DNA of 30,931 bases from Betaproteobacteria bacterium HGW-Betaproteobacteria-8 (GCA_002842135.1 PHCD01000010.1:1-30931), one strand, 5' to 3'; positions 1 to 10,259 are shown, numbered from the stretch's first letter. Notes: a model not told the origin generated them from the letters alone. Numbers and translations: made by a program.

Positions 1-1
1 G

Positions 2-868
2 CAGAGCTGCGCGATTCTACCGCCGCATGTTTCTGCGCTGATCGTGCCCTTGCAGGATTTGATTGAACAACTGAGTATCCGTGACCGCCTGCCGCAGATC
101 GAAGTGGCGGTGGGCGAGGAGGTGACGGTGTTGCTACTGCGTATTCTGGAGCCGCTGCAACCTCAGGATGAACCCTTGCTGCGTGAATTTGCCGATTTGC
201 ACCAGGTGCAGCTGTGGACGCAGAGCAAGGGGCCGGATACCGTGCAGCCGTTCTACCCGCTGGATGGCCCGCCATTGAAATACCACTTGCCGGAGTTCGA
301 TCTCGAATTCCCGTTCAAGCCGACCGAGTTCACGCAGGTCAATCCGCATATCAATCAGGTCATGGTCCGTCGTGCCATGCAGCTGTTGCAGCCGCAGGCG
401 GGTGAGCGCATCGCCGATTTTTTCTGCGGCCTCGGCAATTTCACGCTGCCCATCGCCCGCAGCGGTGCGCAAGTGTTCGGCTTTGAAGGTTCGGCGGCGC
501 TGGTGGCGCGTGCGGTGGAAAGCGCGCAGCTCAACAAGCTGCAAGGCAATACCGAATTCAGCGAGGCTGATCTGTTTTTGATGACGCCGGAAAAACTCGC
601 CGCGCTGGGCCATTTCGACAAATGGCTGATTGACCCTCCGCGCGATGGCGCACTGGAGTTGATCAAATCCTTGCCTGCAGCGGAAGATCAGGACGGCCCA
701 CGTCCGCGCCGCATCGTTTATGTGTCCTGCAACCCGGCAACGCTGGCGCGCGATGCCGGCATTCTGGTTTCGCTCAAGGGTTACCGCCTGGCGGCCAGTG
801 GCGTCATCAACATGTTTCCGCATACGACGCACGTGGAATCGATTGCGCTGTTCGAGCTGGTGGAGTAG
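2..868 (+). CDS. rlmD: 23S rRNA (uracil-C5)-methyltransferase RlmD, 3' part (partial)
   Basis: The reading frame is open from the window edge, so this is the C-terminal ~288 residues of a protein whose family is usually about 430-450 residues; the GTG at 44 is internal, because the in-frame residues before it ([13 protein letters not shown]) still match the family. The SAM-dependent methyltransferase fold is shown by [10 protein letters not shown] (SAM binding), DPPRDGA and [12 protein letters not shown], which carries the catalytic cysteine typical of RNA m5U methyltransferases. The family methylates U1939 of 23S rRNA in the cytoplasm. The N-terminal TRAM domain and iron-sulfur cysteines would lie outside the window. 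A 50 to 60-nt spacer separates it from the transporter operon. The identification as RlmD rather than RlmC/TrmA rests on the overall similarity and is fairly safe. Confidence 0.93.
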   Translation, partial: QSCAILPPHVSALIVPLQDLIEQLSIRDRLPQIEVAVGEEVTVLLLRILEPLQPQDEPLLREFADLHQVQLWTQSKGPDTVQPFYPLDGPPLKYHLPEFDLEFPFKPTEFTQVNPHINQVMVRRAMQLLQPQAGERIADFFCGLGNFTLPIARSGAQVFGFEGSAALVARAVESAQLNKLQGNTEFSEADLFLMTPEKLAALGHFDKWLIDPPRDGALELIKSLPAAEDQDGPRPRRIVYVSCNPATLARDAGILVSLKGYRLAASGVINMFPHTTHVESIALFELVE

Positions 869-924
869 GTTTCCGGGTGCGTGCTGGATACAGTACGCCG
901 ATTAATCTTGAGTTCGGGATACAT

Positions 925-2367
925 TTGCGCAGATTCGTATTTCTGATGTTATGTGCCTTGCTGACTGCCTGTGGCGGGCAGCAGTCGCATGACGATATTC
1001 GCATGGCACTGGCGCAGGCGCCCATCAACCTCGACCCGCGTTATGCCTCCGATGCCGCTTCCGAACGCATCAATCACCTGATCTACCAGCCGCTGGTCGA
1101 TTTCGACGAACACTTCCGGCCGCAACCGGCGCTTGCCGACTGGCAGTTGCTGAGTTCGACACATTACCGGTTTACCTTGCTACAGGAACGCAGCCCCTTC
1201 CATGACGGCAGCACGCTGGATGCTGCCGATGTGGCCGCGACTTACGGTTCGTTGCTGGCGCTAAAGGATTCGCCGCATACGGCGGAATTCGCCAATATCC
1301 GGAGCATCCAGGTCGTGGATGAGAACACGGTCGATTTTCAGCTGCATACGCCGGACGACATTTTCCCCTCACGCCTCATCATCGGTATTCTGCCCGCCGA
1401 GAAGGTAGAAGCCGGGCATGATTTCAGCCGGCAGCCGGTCGGCAACGGCCCGCTGCGTTTCCTGACCTGGCAGGGCGTGCTGCAGCTGGAAAGACTGGCC
1501 GACAGCCAGCGCTTCACGCTGCAGGAGGTGAAAGACCCCACCGTGCGCGTGCTCAAACTGCTGCGCGGCGAAGTGGATTTGCTGCAGGGTGACTTGTTGC
1601 CGGAGCTGGTGCGATACCTGAAGCAGCAGCCGCAGATTCGTGTGGATGAAGTCAACGGCTCCAACTTTTCCTATCTCGGTTTCAATCTGCAGGATGCACA
1701 GCTGGCAAAACCTGAAGTCCGCCGCGCCATTGCCCATGCCATCGACCGCGAGGCGCTGTTGCGGGAGGTGCTGGCTGGTGGCAGCCGTGAAGCAGGTTCG
1801 ATCCTGCCGCCCGAGCACTGGGCCGGGCATGATGCCTTGCCGACCTATGAATATGATCCGGCACTGGCGCGCGAGCTGTTGCAGCAGGCTGGTGTCGAAT
1901 TGCCGTTGAAGTTGGCCTACAAGACCTCCACCGATGCTCAGCGTGTACGGCTCGCCACCGTGATACAGGCGCAGATGCGCGAGGCGGGCATAGCCCTGGA
2001 AATCCTCAGCCTAGATTGGGGCACGTTCTTCGATGATGTAAAGCATGGTAAATTTCAGCTCTACGGGCTGACCTGGGTTGGCATCCGCACACCGGAGATT
2101 TATCGTCTGGCGTTTTATAGTGAATCTGTGCCGCCAAAAGGCGCCAATCGCGGCCGGTTTCAGGATGCAGTGACCGACCAGTTGATAGCGCAGGGCGATT
2201 GGCGTGCGGTCAGCGAGCGCGTGCATGCCATGCTGCCGTATGTGCCGCTCTGGTATGAAGGGCAGTTCGTCGCCATGCGCAGCAATATCAGCGATTATCA
2301 GGTCAAGGCTGACGGCAGTTGGGACGGGTTGGCAACCGTGAAGAAAATAGTCGAAAAGAAGCGGTGA
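925..2367 (+). CDS. ABC transporter substrate-binding lipoprotein, family 5 (peptide type)
   Basis: This is a periplasmic solute-binding protein of the DppA/OppA/MppA class (SBP family 5), about 480 residues. I chose the TTG at 925 because it gives a textbook lipoprotein signal: two arginines, a hydrophobic core and the lipobox LTAC with Cys16. A GTG at 877 would add 16 unlikely residues in front. The mature N-terminus (PINLDPRYASD, then LIYQPLVDFD) and the central 'GFNLQDAQLAKPEVRRAIA' stretch are typical of the family. It heads a gene group with a YkuD enzyme, two dipeptide-type permeases and nagZ, so a murein peptide ligand is plausible, but the ligand is inferred and not readable from sequence. 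The spacer to the next gene contains a copy of the CTCTGTG repeat. Confidence 0.88.
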   Translation: MRRFVFLMLCALLTACGGQQSHDDIRMALAQAPINLDPRYASDAASERINHLIYQPLVDFDEHFRPQPALADWQLLSSTHYRFTLLQERSPFHDGSTLDAADVAATYGSLLALKDSPHTAEFANIRSIQVVDENTVDFQLHTPDDIFPSRLIIGILPAEKVEAGHDFSRQPVGNGPLRFLTWQGVLQLERLADSQRFTLQEVKDPTVRVLKLLRGEVDLLQGDLLPELVRYLKQQPQIRVDEVNGSNFSYLGFNLQDAQLAKPEVRRAIAHAIDREALLREVLAGGSREAGSILPPEHWAGHDALPTYEYDPALARELLQQAGVELPLKLAYKTSTDAQRVRLATVIQAQMREAGIALEILSLDWGTFFDDVKHGKFQLYGLTWVGIRTPEIYRLAFYSESVPPKGANRGRFQDAVTDQLIAQGDWRAVSERVHAMLPYVPLWYEGQFVAMRSNISDYQVKADGSWDGLATVKKIVEKKR

Positions 2368-2451
2368 AGCAGCAACCATGAAACTGAACACCAACATTAA
2401 AATTGCTGAGAACTTGGGTAAAGCGAGATTCGTGGGGATCTCCAGCTTTTT

Positions 2452-2480
2452 CTCTGTGCCCTCTGTGAACTCTGTGGCTA
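2452..2480 (+). repeat. CTCTGTG dispersed repeat, copy A (three units)
   Basis: Three CTCTGTG heptamers start at 2452, 2461 and 2470, a strict 9-bp period, followed by GCTA. It lies in the 141-bp spacer between the substrate-binding protein gene and the YkuD gene. Three further copies occur in this window (4763, 6736 inverted, 6835). Confidence 0.8.
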
Positions 2481-2508
2481 AAGGTTTTGCTGGGGTGGCT
2501 CCAAGCAG

Positions 2509-3036
2509 ATGACCAGCAACCAACCAACCATGCGCATTGAAATCTCGATTGCCGACCAGCAGCTCCGCCTGCTGAATGCGCAAGGTGAGGTTGTCGCCAG
2601 TTATGCCGTCTCCACCGCCTTGAACGGGCCGGGCGAACAGAAGAGTAGTGGTTGCACGCCGCGCGGTGAACATGTGGTGCGCGCCAAGATCGGTGAGGGC
2701 GCGCCCGTCAACAGCGTGTTCGTCGGCCGCCGCGCCACCGGTGAACTGTGGACGCCTGAACTGGCGGCACAACATTCCGACCGCGACTGGATTTTGACGC
2801 GTATCCTCTGGCTCTCCGGCAAGGAGCCGGGCTTCAACCGCCTGGCCGATGTTGACAGCATGCAGCGCTATATCTACATCCACGGCACACCGGACGACCA
2901 GCCGATGGGCGTACCTTGTTCACACGGCTGTGTGCGCATGCGCAATCAGGATGTCGTCGCCTTGTTCGATGCGGTGCCGGTCGGTACGCCGGTGCATATC
3001 CTCGAAACCGGCTTTACGGAAACGCAGCGTGCTTAA
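2509..3036 (+). CDS. YkuD-domain L,D-transpeptidase-fold enzyme, probably cytoplasmic L,D-carboxypeptidase
   Basis: The 175-residue protein is essentially one YkuD catalytic domain. The signature is visible as IHGTPDD (His125-Gly126) and SHGCVR (138-143) with catalytic Cys141. There is no signal peptide, no lipobox and no peptidoglycan-binding domain, so it should stay in the cytoplasm unless another start is used; the ATG at 2530 would only remove seven residues. Known cytoplasmic YkuD proteins such as ElsL of Acinetobacter and LdcV of Vibrio act as L,D-carboxypeptidases that trim tetrapeptides during peptidoglycan recycling. Placement inside an operon with a peptide importer and nagZ supports the same role here, by inference. 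Its last 8 bases overlap the permease gene, which suggests translational coupling. Confidence 0.88.
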   Translation: MTSNQPTMRIEISIADQQLRLLNAQGEVVASYAVSTALNGPGEQKSSGCTPRGEHVVRAKIGEGAPVNSVFVGRRATGELWTPELAAQHSDRDWILTRILWLSGKEPGFNRLADVDSMQRYIYIHGTPDDQPMGVPCSHGCVRMRNQDVVALFDAVPVGTPVHILETGFTETQRA

Positions 3037-3940
3037 GCGGTTGTTCGGCGTCGTGCCGGTGGTATTCGGCGTCCTGCTGCTGACCTTCCTGCTGGTGCAT
3101 CTGGTGCCGGGCGACCCGGTCGAGGTCATGCTGGGCGAATCCGCTAGTAGCGCCGACCGCAGCCAACTCCGCGCCGAGCTAGGCCTGGATAAACCCTTGC
3201 CGCTGCAGTTCGCCAACTATCTCTCTCGCCTTGCGCAAGGCGATTTCGGCAATTCGATCCATAGCCGCGAGCCGGTGTCTGCCATGCTGGCTGAACGTCT
3301 GCCGGCCACCATCCGTCTGGCTTTGCTTGCGCTTGCCATCGCGATTGCCATTGGCCTGCCGCTCGGCATCATCGCGGCCTTGCGCGCCAACCGCTGGCCG
3401 GACCGCATCGCCACACTGACCAGCCTGACTTTTTCCGCCATGCCGCATTTCTGGCTGGGGCCTCTGCTCATGATGGTATTTGCCCTCTGGCTCGGCTGGC
3501 TGCCGGTGAGCGGTATGGAATCTTCCGCCTCGATCGTGTTGCCGGCGCTGACCCTGGGGTTCGGCCTCAGCGCCATACTCACGCGCATGACCCGGGCCAG
3601 CCTGCTGGAAGTGCTGAACGAGGATTTCGTCCGTACTGCACGGGCCAAGGGTCTGCGGGAGCATCAGGTGATTCTGGGCCATGCCCTGCGTGCGGCGCTG
3701 TTGCCTGTGGTTACTATTCTTGGCCTGCAACTGGGTGGCCTGCTGGCTGGCACGGTCATCACCGAGACGGTGTTCGGCTGGGATGGCATCGGCCGTCTCT
3801 TGGTGGAGTCGATCGAGAAGCGCGATTATCCGGTGACACAGGCCTGTGTGCTGGTGATCGCGTTGATCTATGTGCTGGTCAATCTCTGCACCGACCTGCT
3901 TTATGCCCAGCTCGACCCGCGGGTGCGCTACAGCAGATGA
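3029..3940 (+). CDS. ABC transporter permease, DppB type
   Basis: A 303-residue inner-membrane permease of the dipeptide/oligopeptide/nickel family. The GTG at 3029 starts a normal DppB N-terminus (MLKRLFGVVPVVFGV, first membrane helix) with a GGA-containing ribosome site just upstream; a longer frame to 2849 would run deep into the YkuD gene and is not credible. LVHLVPGDPV, the conserved periplasmic loop 'FGNSIHSREPVSAML' and the cytoplasmic EAA loop (RTARAKGLREHQVILGHALR) are visible, with about six membrane helices. It pairs with the DppC-type gene 10 nt downstream. No ATPase subunit is encoded nearby. Confidence 0.92.
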   Translation: MLKRLFGVVPVVFGVLLLTFLLVHLVPGDPVEVMLGESASSADRSQLRAELGLDKPLPLQFANYLSRLAQGDFGNSIHSREPVSAMLAERLPATIRLALLALAIAIAIGLPLGIIAALRANRWPDRIATLTSLTFSAMPHFWLGPLLMMVFALWLGWLPVSGMESSASIVLPALTLGFGLSAILTRMTRASLLEVLNEDFVRTARAKGLREHQVILGHALRAALLPVVTILGLQLGGLLAGTVITETVFGWDGIGRLLVESIEKRDYPVTQACVLVIALIYVLVNLCTDLLYAQLDPRVRYSR

Positions 3941-3950
3941 GCGAGGGGAA

Positions 3951-4736
3951 ATGAAAAACTGGCCGGTTTACGTACTCGCGTTCTGGCTGATGGCCGTCGT
4001 TTTGTCTGCGCTAGTCGATTTTTCACCTGATCAGATTCAGTTGGAGATGATTCTGCACGCGCCCGGCCTGGCTGCCTGGTTGGGCAGCGATGATCTTGGC
4101 CGTGATATCTTCAGCCGCATCCTTGCTGGTGCACAGGTTTCCATGACGGTTGCCGTGCTTGTGACGGTCATTACCTTGAGCTTTGGCGTGACGGTCGGGC
4201 TGATTGCCGGCTATTTCGGCGGCTGGGTCGACCGTTTGCTGATGCAGATCACCGATGTGTTTCTTGCCTTCCCCGGCATCCTGCTCGCAATCGCTTTTGC
4301 CGCCGTGCTCGGGCCGGGCCTGAACAACCTGATACTGGCCTTGTGCCTGACTTCCTGGGTCGGCTATGCGCGCCTGACCCGGGCGCAGGCACTAACATTG
4401 CGCGGCCGTCAGCATGTGCAGGCCGCAGAATCGCTGGGTGCCGGTACGCCGCGCATCATGCTCAGGCACATGCTGCCTTTGCTGACAGCGCCGCTGGTGG
4501 TCGAAGCGACCTACAGCATCGCCGGGCTGGTGATCGCCGAGGCCAGCCTGTCTTTCCTTGGGCTCGGCATACAGGCGCCGCAGGCTTCATGGGGTTCCAT
4601 GCTGCGCGACGGCGTGCGTTACATGCTGGTGGCACCGCATTATGTGCTGGCCGTGGGCTTGAGCCTGATGTCGCTGGTGTTGGCAGTCAACGTGCTGGGC
4701 GATAAACTGCGCGATGCGCTGGATGTGAAGCGCTGA
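3951..4736 (+). CDS. ABC transporter permease, DppC type
   Basis: A 261-residue permease that partners the preceding DppB-type protein. The ATG at 3951 follows a purine-rich GAGGGGAA. The N-terminus is shorter than in many DppC proteins but keeps the first helix. Diagnostic parts are GSDDLGRDIFSRILAGAQ before the core helices and the EAA loop around 'AAESLGAGTPRIMLRHMLP'. The C-terminal 'ASLSFLGLGIQAPQASWG' stretch is highly typical of the family. In most dipeptide operons DppD/DppF ATPases come next; here the next gene is nagZ, after a spacer with a CTCTGTG repeat, so the energising ATPase must come from elsewhere or the locus has lost it. Confidence 0.92.
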   Translation: MKNWPVYVLAFWLMAVVLSALVDFSPDQIQLEMILHAPGLAAWLGSDDLGRDIFSRILAGAQVSMTVAVLVTVITLSFGVTVGLIAGYFGGWVDRLLMQITDVFLAFPGILLAIAFAAVLGPGLNNLILALCLTSWVGYARLTRAQALTLRGRQHVQAAESLGAGTPRIMLRHMLPLLTAPLVVEATYSIAGLVIAEASLSFLGLGIQAPQASWGSMLRDGVRYMLVAPHYVLAVGLSLMSLVLAVNVLGDKLRDALDVKR

Positions 4737-4762
4737 TTGAAATATCTCAATCACGGAGTTTT

Positions 4763-4782
4763 CTCTGTGAGCTCTGTGGCTG
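4763..4782 (+). repeat. CTCTGTG dispersed repeat, copy B (two units)
   Basis: Heptamers CTCTGTG at 4763 and 4772 (9-bp period) followed by GCTG. It lies in the 64-bp spacer between the DppC-type gene and nagZ, ending shortly before the nagZ ribosome-binding site. Confidence 0.7.
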
Positions 4783-4800
4783 ATTTTTGAAAGGTTGAAA

Positions 4801-5850
4801 ATGTCGCTTGGCCCCGTCATGCTGGATGTCGAAGGTACCGAACTCAATGCGGACGATATCCGCCGCCTGCGGCATCCGCTGGTCGGTGGCGTTATCCTGT
4901 TCGCGCGTAATTTCACCTCCTGCGCGCAGTTGAAGGCGCTGACTGAAGCGATCCACGAAGTGCGCAAGCCGCCGCTGCTGATTGCCGTTGACCATGAAGG
5001 TGGCCGCGTGCAGCGCTTCCGCGAGGGTTTTACCCGCATTCCGCCGATGCGCGAGTTTGGCAAGCTGTGGGACGAGCATCCCAAAAAAGCCAAGCAGTTG
5101 GCAGAAGAAGCAGGTTGGATACTGGCGGCCGAATTGCGCGCGCATGGCATCGATTTCAGCTTTACGCCGGTGCTGGACATGGATTACGGCGAGAGCCAGG
5201 TCATTGGCGACCGCGCTTTCCATCGTGATCCGCAGGCGATCAAGGAGCTGGCCTTCGCTCTGATGCAGGGCCTGAAGCGCGGTGGCATGGCCGCAGTCGG
5301 CAAGCATTTCCCCGGTCATGGTTTCGTCGTCGCCGATTCGCACGTGGCGATTCCGGTCGATGAGCGCAGCTTCGACGAGATTGCGCAGAACGACATGCAG
5401 ACTTTCAAGCAGATGATCGATGACGGCATTCAGGCCATCATGCCGGCGCATGTCATCTATCCGGCCGTGGATGAAAAGCCGGCGGGCTTTTCCGAGCGCT
5501 GGTTGCAGAAGATCCTGCGCCAGCGGCTAGAGTTCAACGGCGTCATCTTTAGCGACGATTTGTCGATGGAGGGCGCCGTGGTGGCTGGCAATGTGACACA
5601 GCGAGCAATGGCGGCACTGCAGGCCGGTTGCGATATGGTGCTGCTGTGCAACAAGCCGGATCTGGCGGACGAACTGCTGGCAAATCTCAAGTGGGAAATC
5701 TCGGCGCAAAGCCTGGCGCGTCTTGCACGCATGCACGGCGCACGCAAACCGGCGAGCATGGTGGCGCTGCACGAGGATGCGGATTTCGTCCAGGCGGTGC
5801 ATGCCATCGGAAATATCGGCAAGCATGAAGGTAATTTGCCTTTTGCCTGA
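4801..5850 (+). CDS. nagZ: beta-N-acetylglucosaminidase NagZ (glycoside hydrolase family 3)
   Basis: The 349-residue enzyme removes N-acetylglucosamine from anhydro-muropeptides in the cytoplasm during peptidoglycan recycling. The start at ATG 4801 has a GAAAGG ribosome site with 6-nt spacing; a TTG two codons earlier is less likely. GH3 landmarks are [11 protein letters not shown] (63-73), KHFPGHG (168-174) followed by the DSH triad that carries the general acid/base His181, and SDDLSMEGA (251-259) with the nucleophilic aspartate. Length is normal for single-domain NagZ. Its position behind a peptide importer and a YkuD enzyme points to a dedicated muropeptide salvage operon. An intrinsic terminator follows directly. 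Confidence 0.96.
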   Translation: MSLGPVMLDVEGTELNADDIRRLRHPLVGGVILFARNFTSCAQLKALTEAIHEVRKPPLLIAVDHEGGRVQRFREGFTRIPPMREFGKLWDEHPKKAKQLAEEAGWILAAELRAHGIDFSFTPVLDMDYGESQVIGDRAFHRDPQAIKELAFALMQGLKRGGMAAVGKHFPGHGFVVADSHVAIPVDERSFDEIAQNDMQTFKQMIDDGIQAIMPAHVIYPAVDEKPAGFSERWLQKILRQRLEFNGVIFSDDLSMEGAVVAGNVTQRAMAALQAGCDMVLLCNKPDLADELLANLKWEISAQSLARLARMHGARKPASMVALHEDADFVQAVHAIGNIGKHEGNLPFA

Positions 5851-5852
5851 GT

Positions 5853-5883
5853 AAGCCATGATCATGATGGACATGGCTTTTTT
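5853..5883 (+). terminator. Rho-independent terminator after nagZ
   Basis: AAGCCATG (5853-5860) pairs with CATGGCTT (5872-5879) around an 11-nt loop and runs into six T. It starts two bases after the nagZ stop codon and closes the transporter-nagZ operon. Confidence 0.8.
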
Positions 5884-5932
5884 GGCATCTGGCTAAAACG
5901 GCCGTCTTTCAAGGAATCTTCATCAAAACTGG

Positions 5933-5959
5933 TTGAAACTTGTAGTGCTTTTCTATAGT
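5933..5959 (+). promoter_or_regulatory. Possible sigma-70 promoter for the YccA-type gene
   Basis: TTGAAA (5933-5938) and TATAGT (5954-5959) are separated by 15 bases, slightly short for a sigma-70 promoter. The position fits, between the nagZ terminator and the start at 5999. Confidence 0.4.
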
Positions 5960-5998
5960 CTTATCGACTGAGTTTTAACCACAGAGGATATCTACATA

Positions 5999-6685
5999 AT
6001 GCAATCCAATTATCAAGTCGCAAGTACGCAAACCCTGTCGCCAGCCGCCCACAAGGTTCTGCGCAATACCTACATGATGCTCGGCCTGACCATGGTGCCT
6101 ACCGTCATTGGCGCCTTGATCGGCATGAGTATTGATTTTTCCTTTGCCGCAGGCAGCCCGATCATCTTCGCGCTGGTTTCGCTGGCAGTGATCTACGGCA
6201 TGTTCTTCGCCGTTTCCGCCAACCGCAACAACAGCATGGGCGTGGTCTTTCTGCTCGGCCTGACCTTCATCATGGGCGCGCTGCTCGGCCCTATCCTGCA
6301 AGTGGCACTGAGCCTACGTAACGGTGGCGAACTGGTTGGCCTTGCTGCTGGCGGTACCGGCATCATCTTCCTGACACTGTCAGCGATTGCCAGCACCACA
6401 AAACGCGATTTCAGCTTCATGGGTAACTTCCTGCTGGTCGGCATCATCCTGCTGATTGTCGCATCGTTGGCCAACCTGTTCTTGCAGATACCTGCATTCT
6501 CGCTGGCCTTGTCTGGCGTTGCCGTGCTGTTGTTCTCCGGTTTCATCCTGTTCGATGTGAACCGCATCGTACGCGGCGGCGAGACCAATTATGTGATGGC
6601 GACCCTGTCGCTTTACATCAGCGTCTACCAGTTGTTCACCAACTTGCTGCATTTGTTGATGGCATTTGCCGGCGACAGAGAATAA
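5999..6685 (+). CDS. Bax inhibitor-1/YccA family inner-membrane protein
   Basis: The 228-residue protein has about seven hydrophobic helices filling most of the chain. It ends with FSGFILFDVNRIV around residues 180-192 and a final 'LSLYISVYQLFTNLLHLL' segment, the hallmark of the BI-1/YccA/YbhL family (UPF0005). E. coli YccA interacts with the FtsH protease and can protect SecY from degradation; whether this member does so is not visible. The start ATG has a GAGGA ribosome site (5984-5988). The gene stands alone, with its own promoter candidate upstream and a strong terminator downstream. Confidence 0.9.
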   Translation: MQSNYQVASTQTLSPAAHKVLRNTYMMLGLTMVPTVIGALIGMSIDFSFAAGSPIIFALVSLAVIYGMFFAVSANRNNSMGVVFLLGLTFIMGALLGPILQVALSLRNGGELVGLAAGGTGIIFLTLSAIASTTKRDFSFMGNFLLVGIILLIVASLANLFLQIPAFSLALSGVAVLLFSGFILFDVNRIVRGGETNYVMATLSLYISVYQLFTNLLHLLMAFAGDRE

Positions 6686-6700
6686 GCTCGTTCAAAAAAG

Positions 6701-6727
6701 AAAGCCCCGCATTGCGGGGCTTTTTTA
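6701..6727 (+). terminator. Strong bidirectional terminator
   Basis: AAAGCCCCGC (6701-6710) pairs with GCGGGGCTTT (6714-6723) around a 3-nt loop, with T-rich sequence on the right and A-rich sequence on the left. It can end the YccA-type transcript and, from the other strand, the tadA operon. Confidence 0.92.
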
Positions 6728-6731
6728 TTTT

Positions 6732-6760
6732 TAGCCACAGAGATCACAGAGCACACAGAG
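6732..6760 (-). repeat. CTCTGTG dispersed repeat, copy C (three units, inverted)
   Basis: CACAGAG heptamers at 6736, 6745 and 6754 (9-bp period), preceded by TAGC. This is the reverse complement of the three-unit copy A. Together with copy D it brackets a ~75-bp core. Confidence 0.78.
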
Positions 6761-6834
6761 GGTAAACCAGTGCACGAATACAGAGGCGCGGGAGGTAACG
6801 ACTGAAACCATGCTCTGAATGAATCAAGGGTTTT

Positions 6835-6854
6835 CTCTGTGAACTCTGTGTCTA
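6835..6854 (+). repeat. CTCTGTG dispersed repeat, copy D (two units)
   Basis: CTCTGTG at 6835 and 6844 followed by TCTA. It is in inverted orientation to copy C, so 6732-6854 has the form of a small element with ~20-bp imperfect terminal inverted repeats. It ends 9 bases before the tadA stop codon. Confidence 0.72.
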
Positions 6855-6862
6855 GTACGAAT

Positions 6863-9273
<2,411 letters not shown>

Positions 9274-9275
9274 GG

Positions 9276-10238
9276 CTACATCAGGGCGAGTGCCTGCAGG
9301 CACTGCTGAAAATGCGGTCTGCCGATGCCAGGCGGGAATTCACGTCCGGGCAGGCGCAGGCCATAAGGTTGCTTGAGGGTATCGGCATCGATCACCCAGC
9401 GTGTGAGTTGGCTGATACGCTGCTCGTCATCAGTGCCCGGGGTAGTGGCCCAGTCGAGCCAGAGCTGGCTTTGTGCGGTGCCCTGGAACTGTTTGGTAAA
9501 TAAACCCTGTTCGCGCGCGGAAGCTTTCCAGTCAACCCGTTTGGGCGAGTCGCCCGGCTGATAGCTGCGATGGCCGAAAAAGTCGTCATCGCCCATATGG
9601 GCATCCGCACTGCCTTGGGCATCCCGGTCAGGTGCACTGGGTAAGGGCAGTGTATTTGCGGCTGGTTGTGGATAAATCAGGCAGCGGCAATTGAGGTCGG
9701 CATAGGCCCATACATGAAATAGTGCCAGGGGGAATTCGGTATGTAGCTTGATGCGGCCGGGTACCAGCCAGCCGCGATGGGTGCTGGGGATGCCAAGCCT
9801 GGCTGGTGCCTGGCCATTGGCCGGGATGTCGATATATGCTGCAAGGTCTTTATTCTGGCTTGCTGTGTCGAACTGCGCGGCGATGGCGTGGCGGGCGCGA
9901 TTCCTGGTATCGGCAACCGAAATGTCAAATATGGCGGTTTCGCCCGCAAACACAGGATATATCCTGGCGCTGCTGATTTGCAAATGGGCCAGGTTGCGCC
10001 AGGTGTGCAGCATGGCGACATTGCCCATGCCGGCAAGCAGAAATACCAGAACAAAACCCAGGCTCAGCGTGTAGTTGATGGCGCCAACCAGCATCAGCAG
10101 CAAGATCAGTGCAAAAAACCAACCGTAGCGAGTCGGCAATATATAGACATGTCGTCGGCTCAGAACCGCAGGTGTATTCCCGGCACGCGCCTGTCGCAGC
10201 CACTTGGTCCAGTCCGGGAGTTTCAGCGCGAGAGCCAT
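9276..10238 (-). CDS. DUF58 domain protein (MoxR partner)
   Basis: A 320-residue protein with two membrane helices near residues 38-52 and 58-75, then a cytoplasmic DUF58 domain with the signature RSYQPGDSPKRVDWKASAR (224-242). DUF58 proteins have a von Willebrand A-like fold and go with MoxR AAA+ ATPases, as here: the moxR gene ends 21 nt upstream and tgpA begins right after the stop. The DUF58 part is rather short at the C-terminus, as is usual in the TgpA-linked subgroup. Biochemical role unknown; it probably acts as the adaptor or target of the ATPase. Confidence 0.9.
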   Translation of the reverse strand: MALALKLPDWTKWLRQARAGNTPAVLSRRHVYILPTRYGWFFALILLLMLVGAINYTLSLGFVLVFLLAGMGNVAMLHTWRNLAHLQISSARIYPVFAGETAIFDISVADTRNRARHAIAAQFDTASQNKDLAAYIDIPANGQAPARLGIPSTHRGWLVPGRIKLHTEFPLALFHVWAYADLNCRCLIYPQPAANTLPLPSAPDRDAQGSADAHMGDDDFFGHRSYQPGDSPKRVDWKASAREQGLFTKQFQGTAQSQLWLDWATTPGTDDEQRISQLTRWVIDADTLKQPYGLRLPGREFPPGIGRPHFQQCLQALALM

Positions 10239-10259
10239 TGGCTATGAAGAAAACGGCGG

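Noticed and set aside
134..832. Long antisense frame (232 codons) on the - strand inside rlmD
   Set aside because: Shadow of a GC-rich conserved gene; the + strand translation matches RlmD in detail, while the antisense product has no recognisable features.
2011..2883. 290-codon - strand frame across the substrate-binding gene end, the repeat and the YkuD gene
   Set aside because: It is antisense to two well supported genes and includes the CTCTGTG repeat, which gives typical spurious HRVHRGHRE-like residues.
3179..3730. 183-codon - strand frame inside the DppB-type gene
   Set aside because: Antisense to a clear permease; low-complexity Gln/Arg/His-rich product as expected from a shadow.
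5976..5986. Fifth copy of the CTCTGTG repeat (AACCACAGAGG before the YccA-type gene)
   Set aside because: Only one heptamer is present and it is part of the ribosome-binding region; chance similarity is likely.
2452..6854. CRISPR array
   Set aside because: The repeated units are 9-bp tandem heptamers at scattered places, without unique spacers of constant length.
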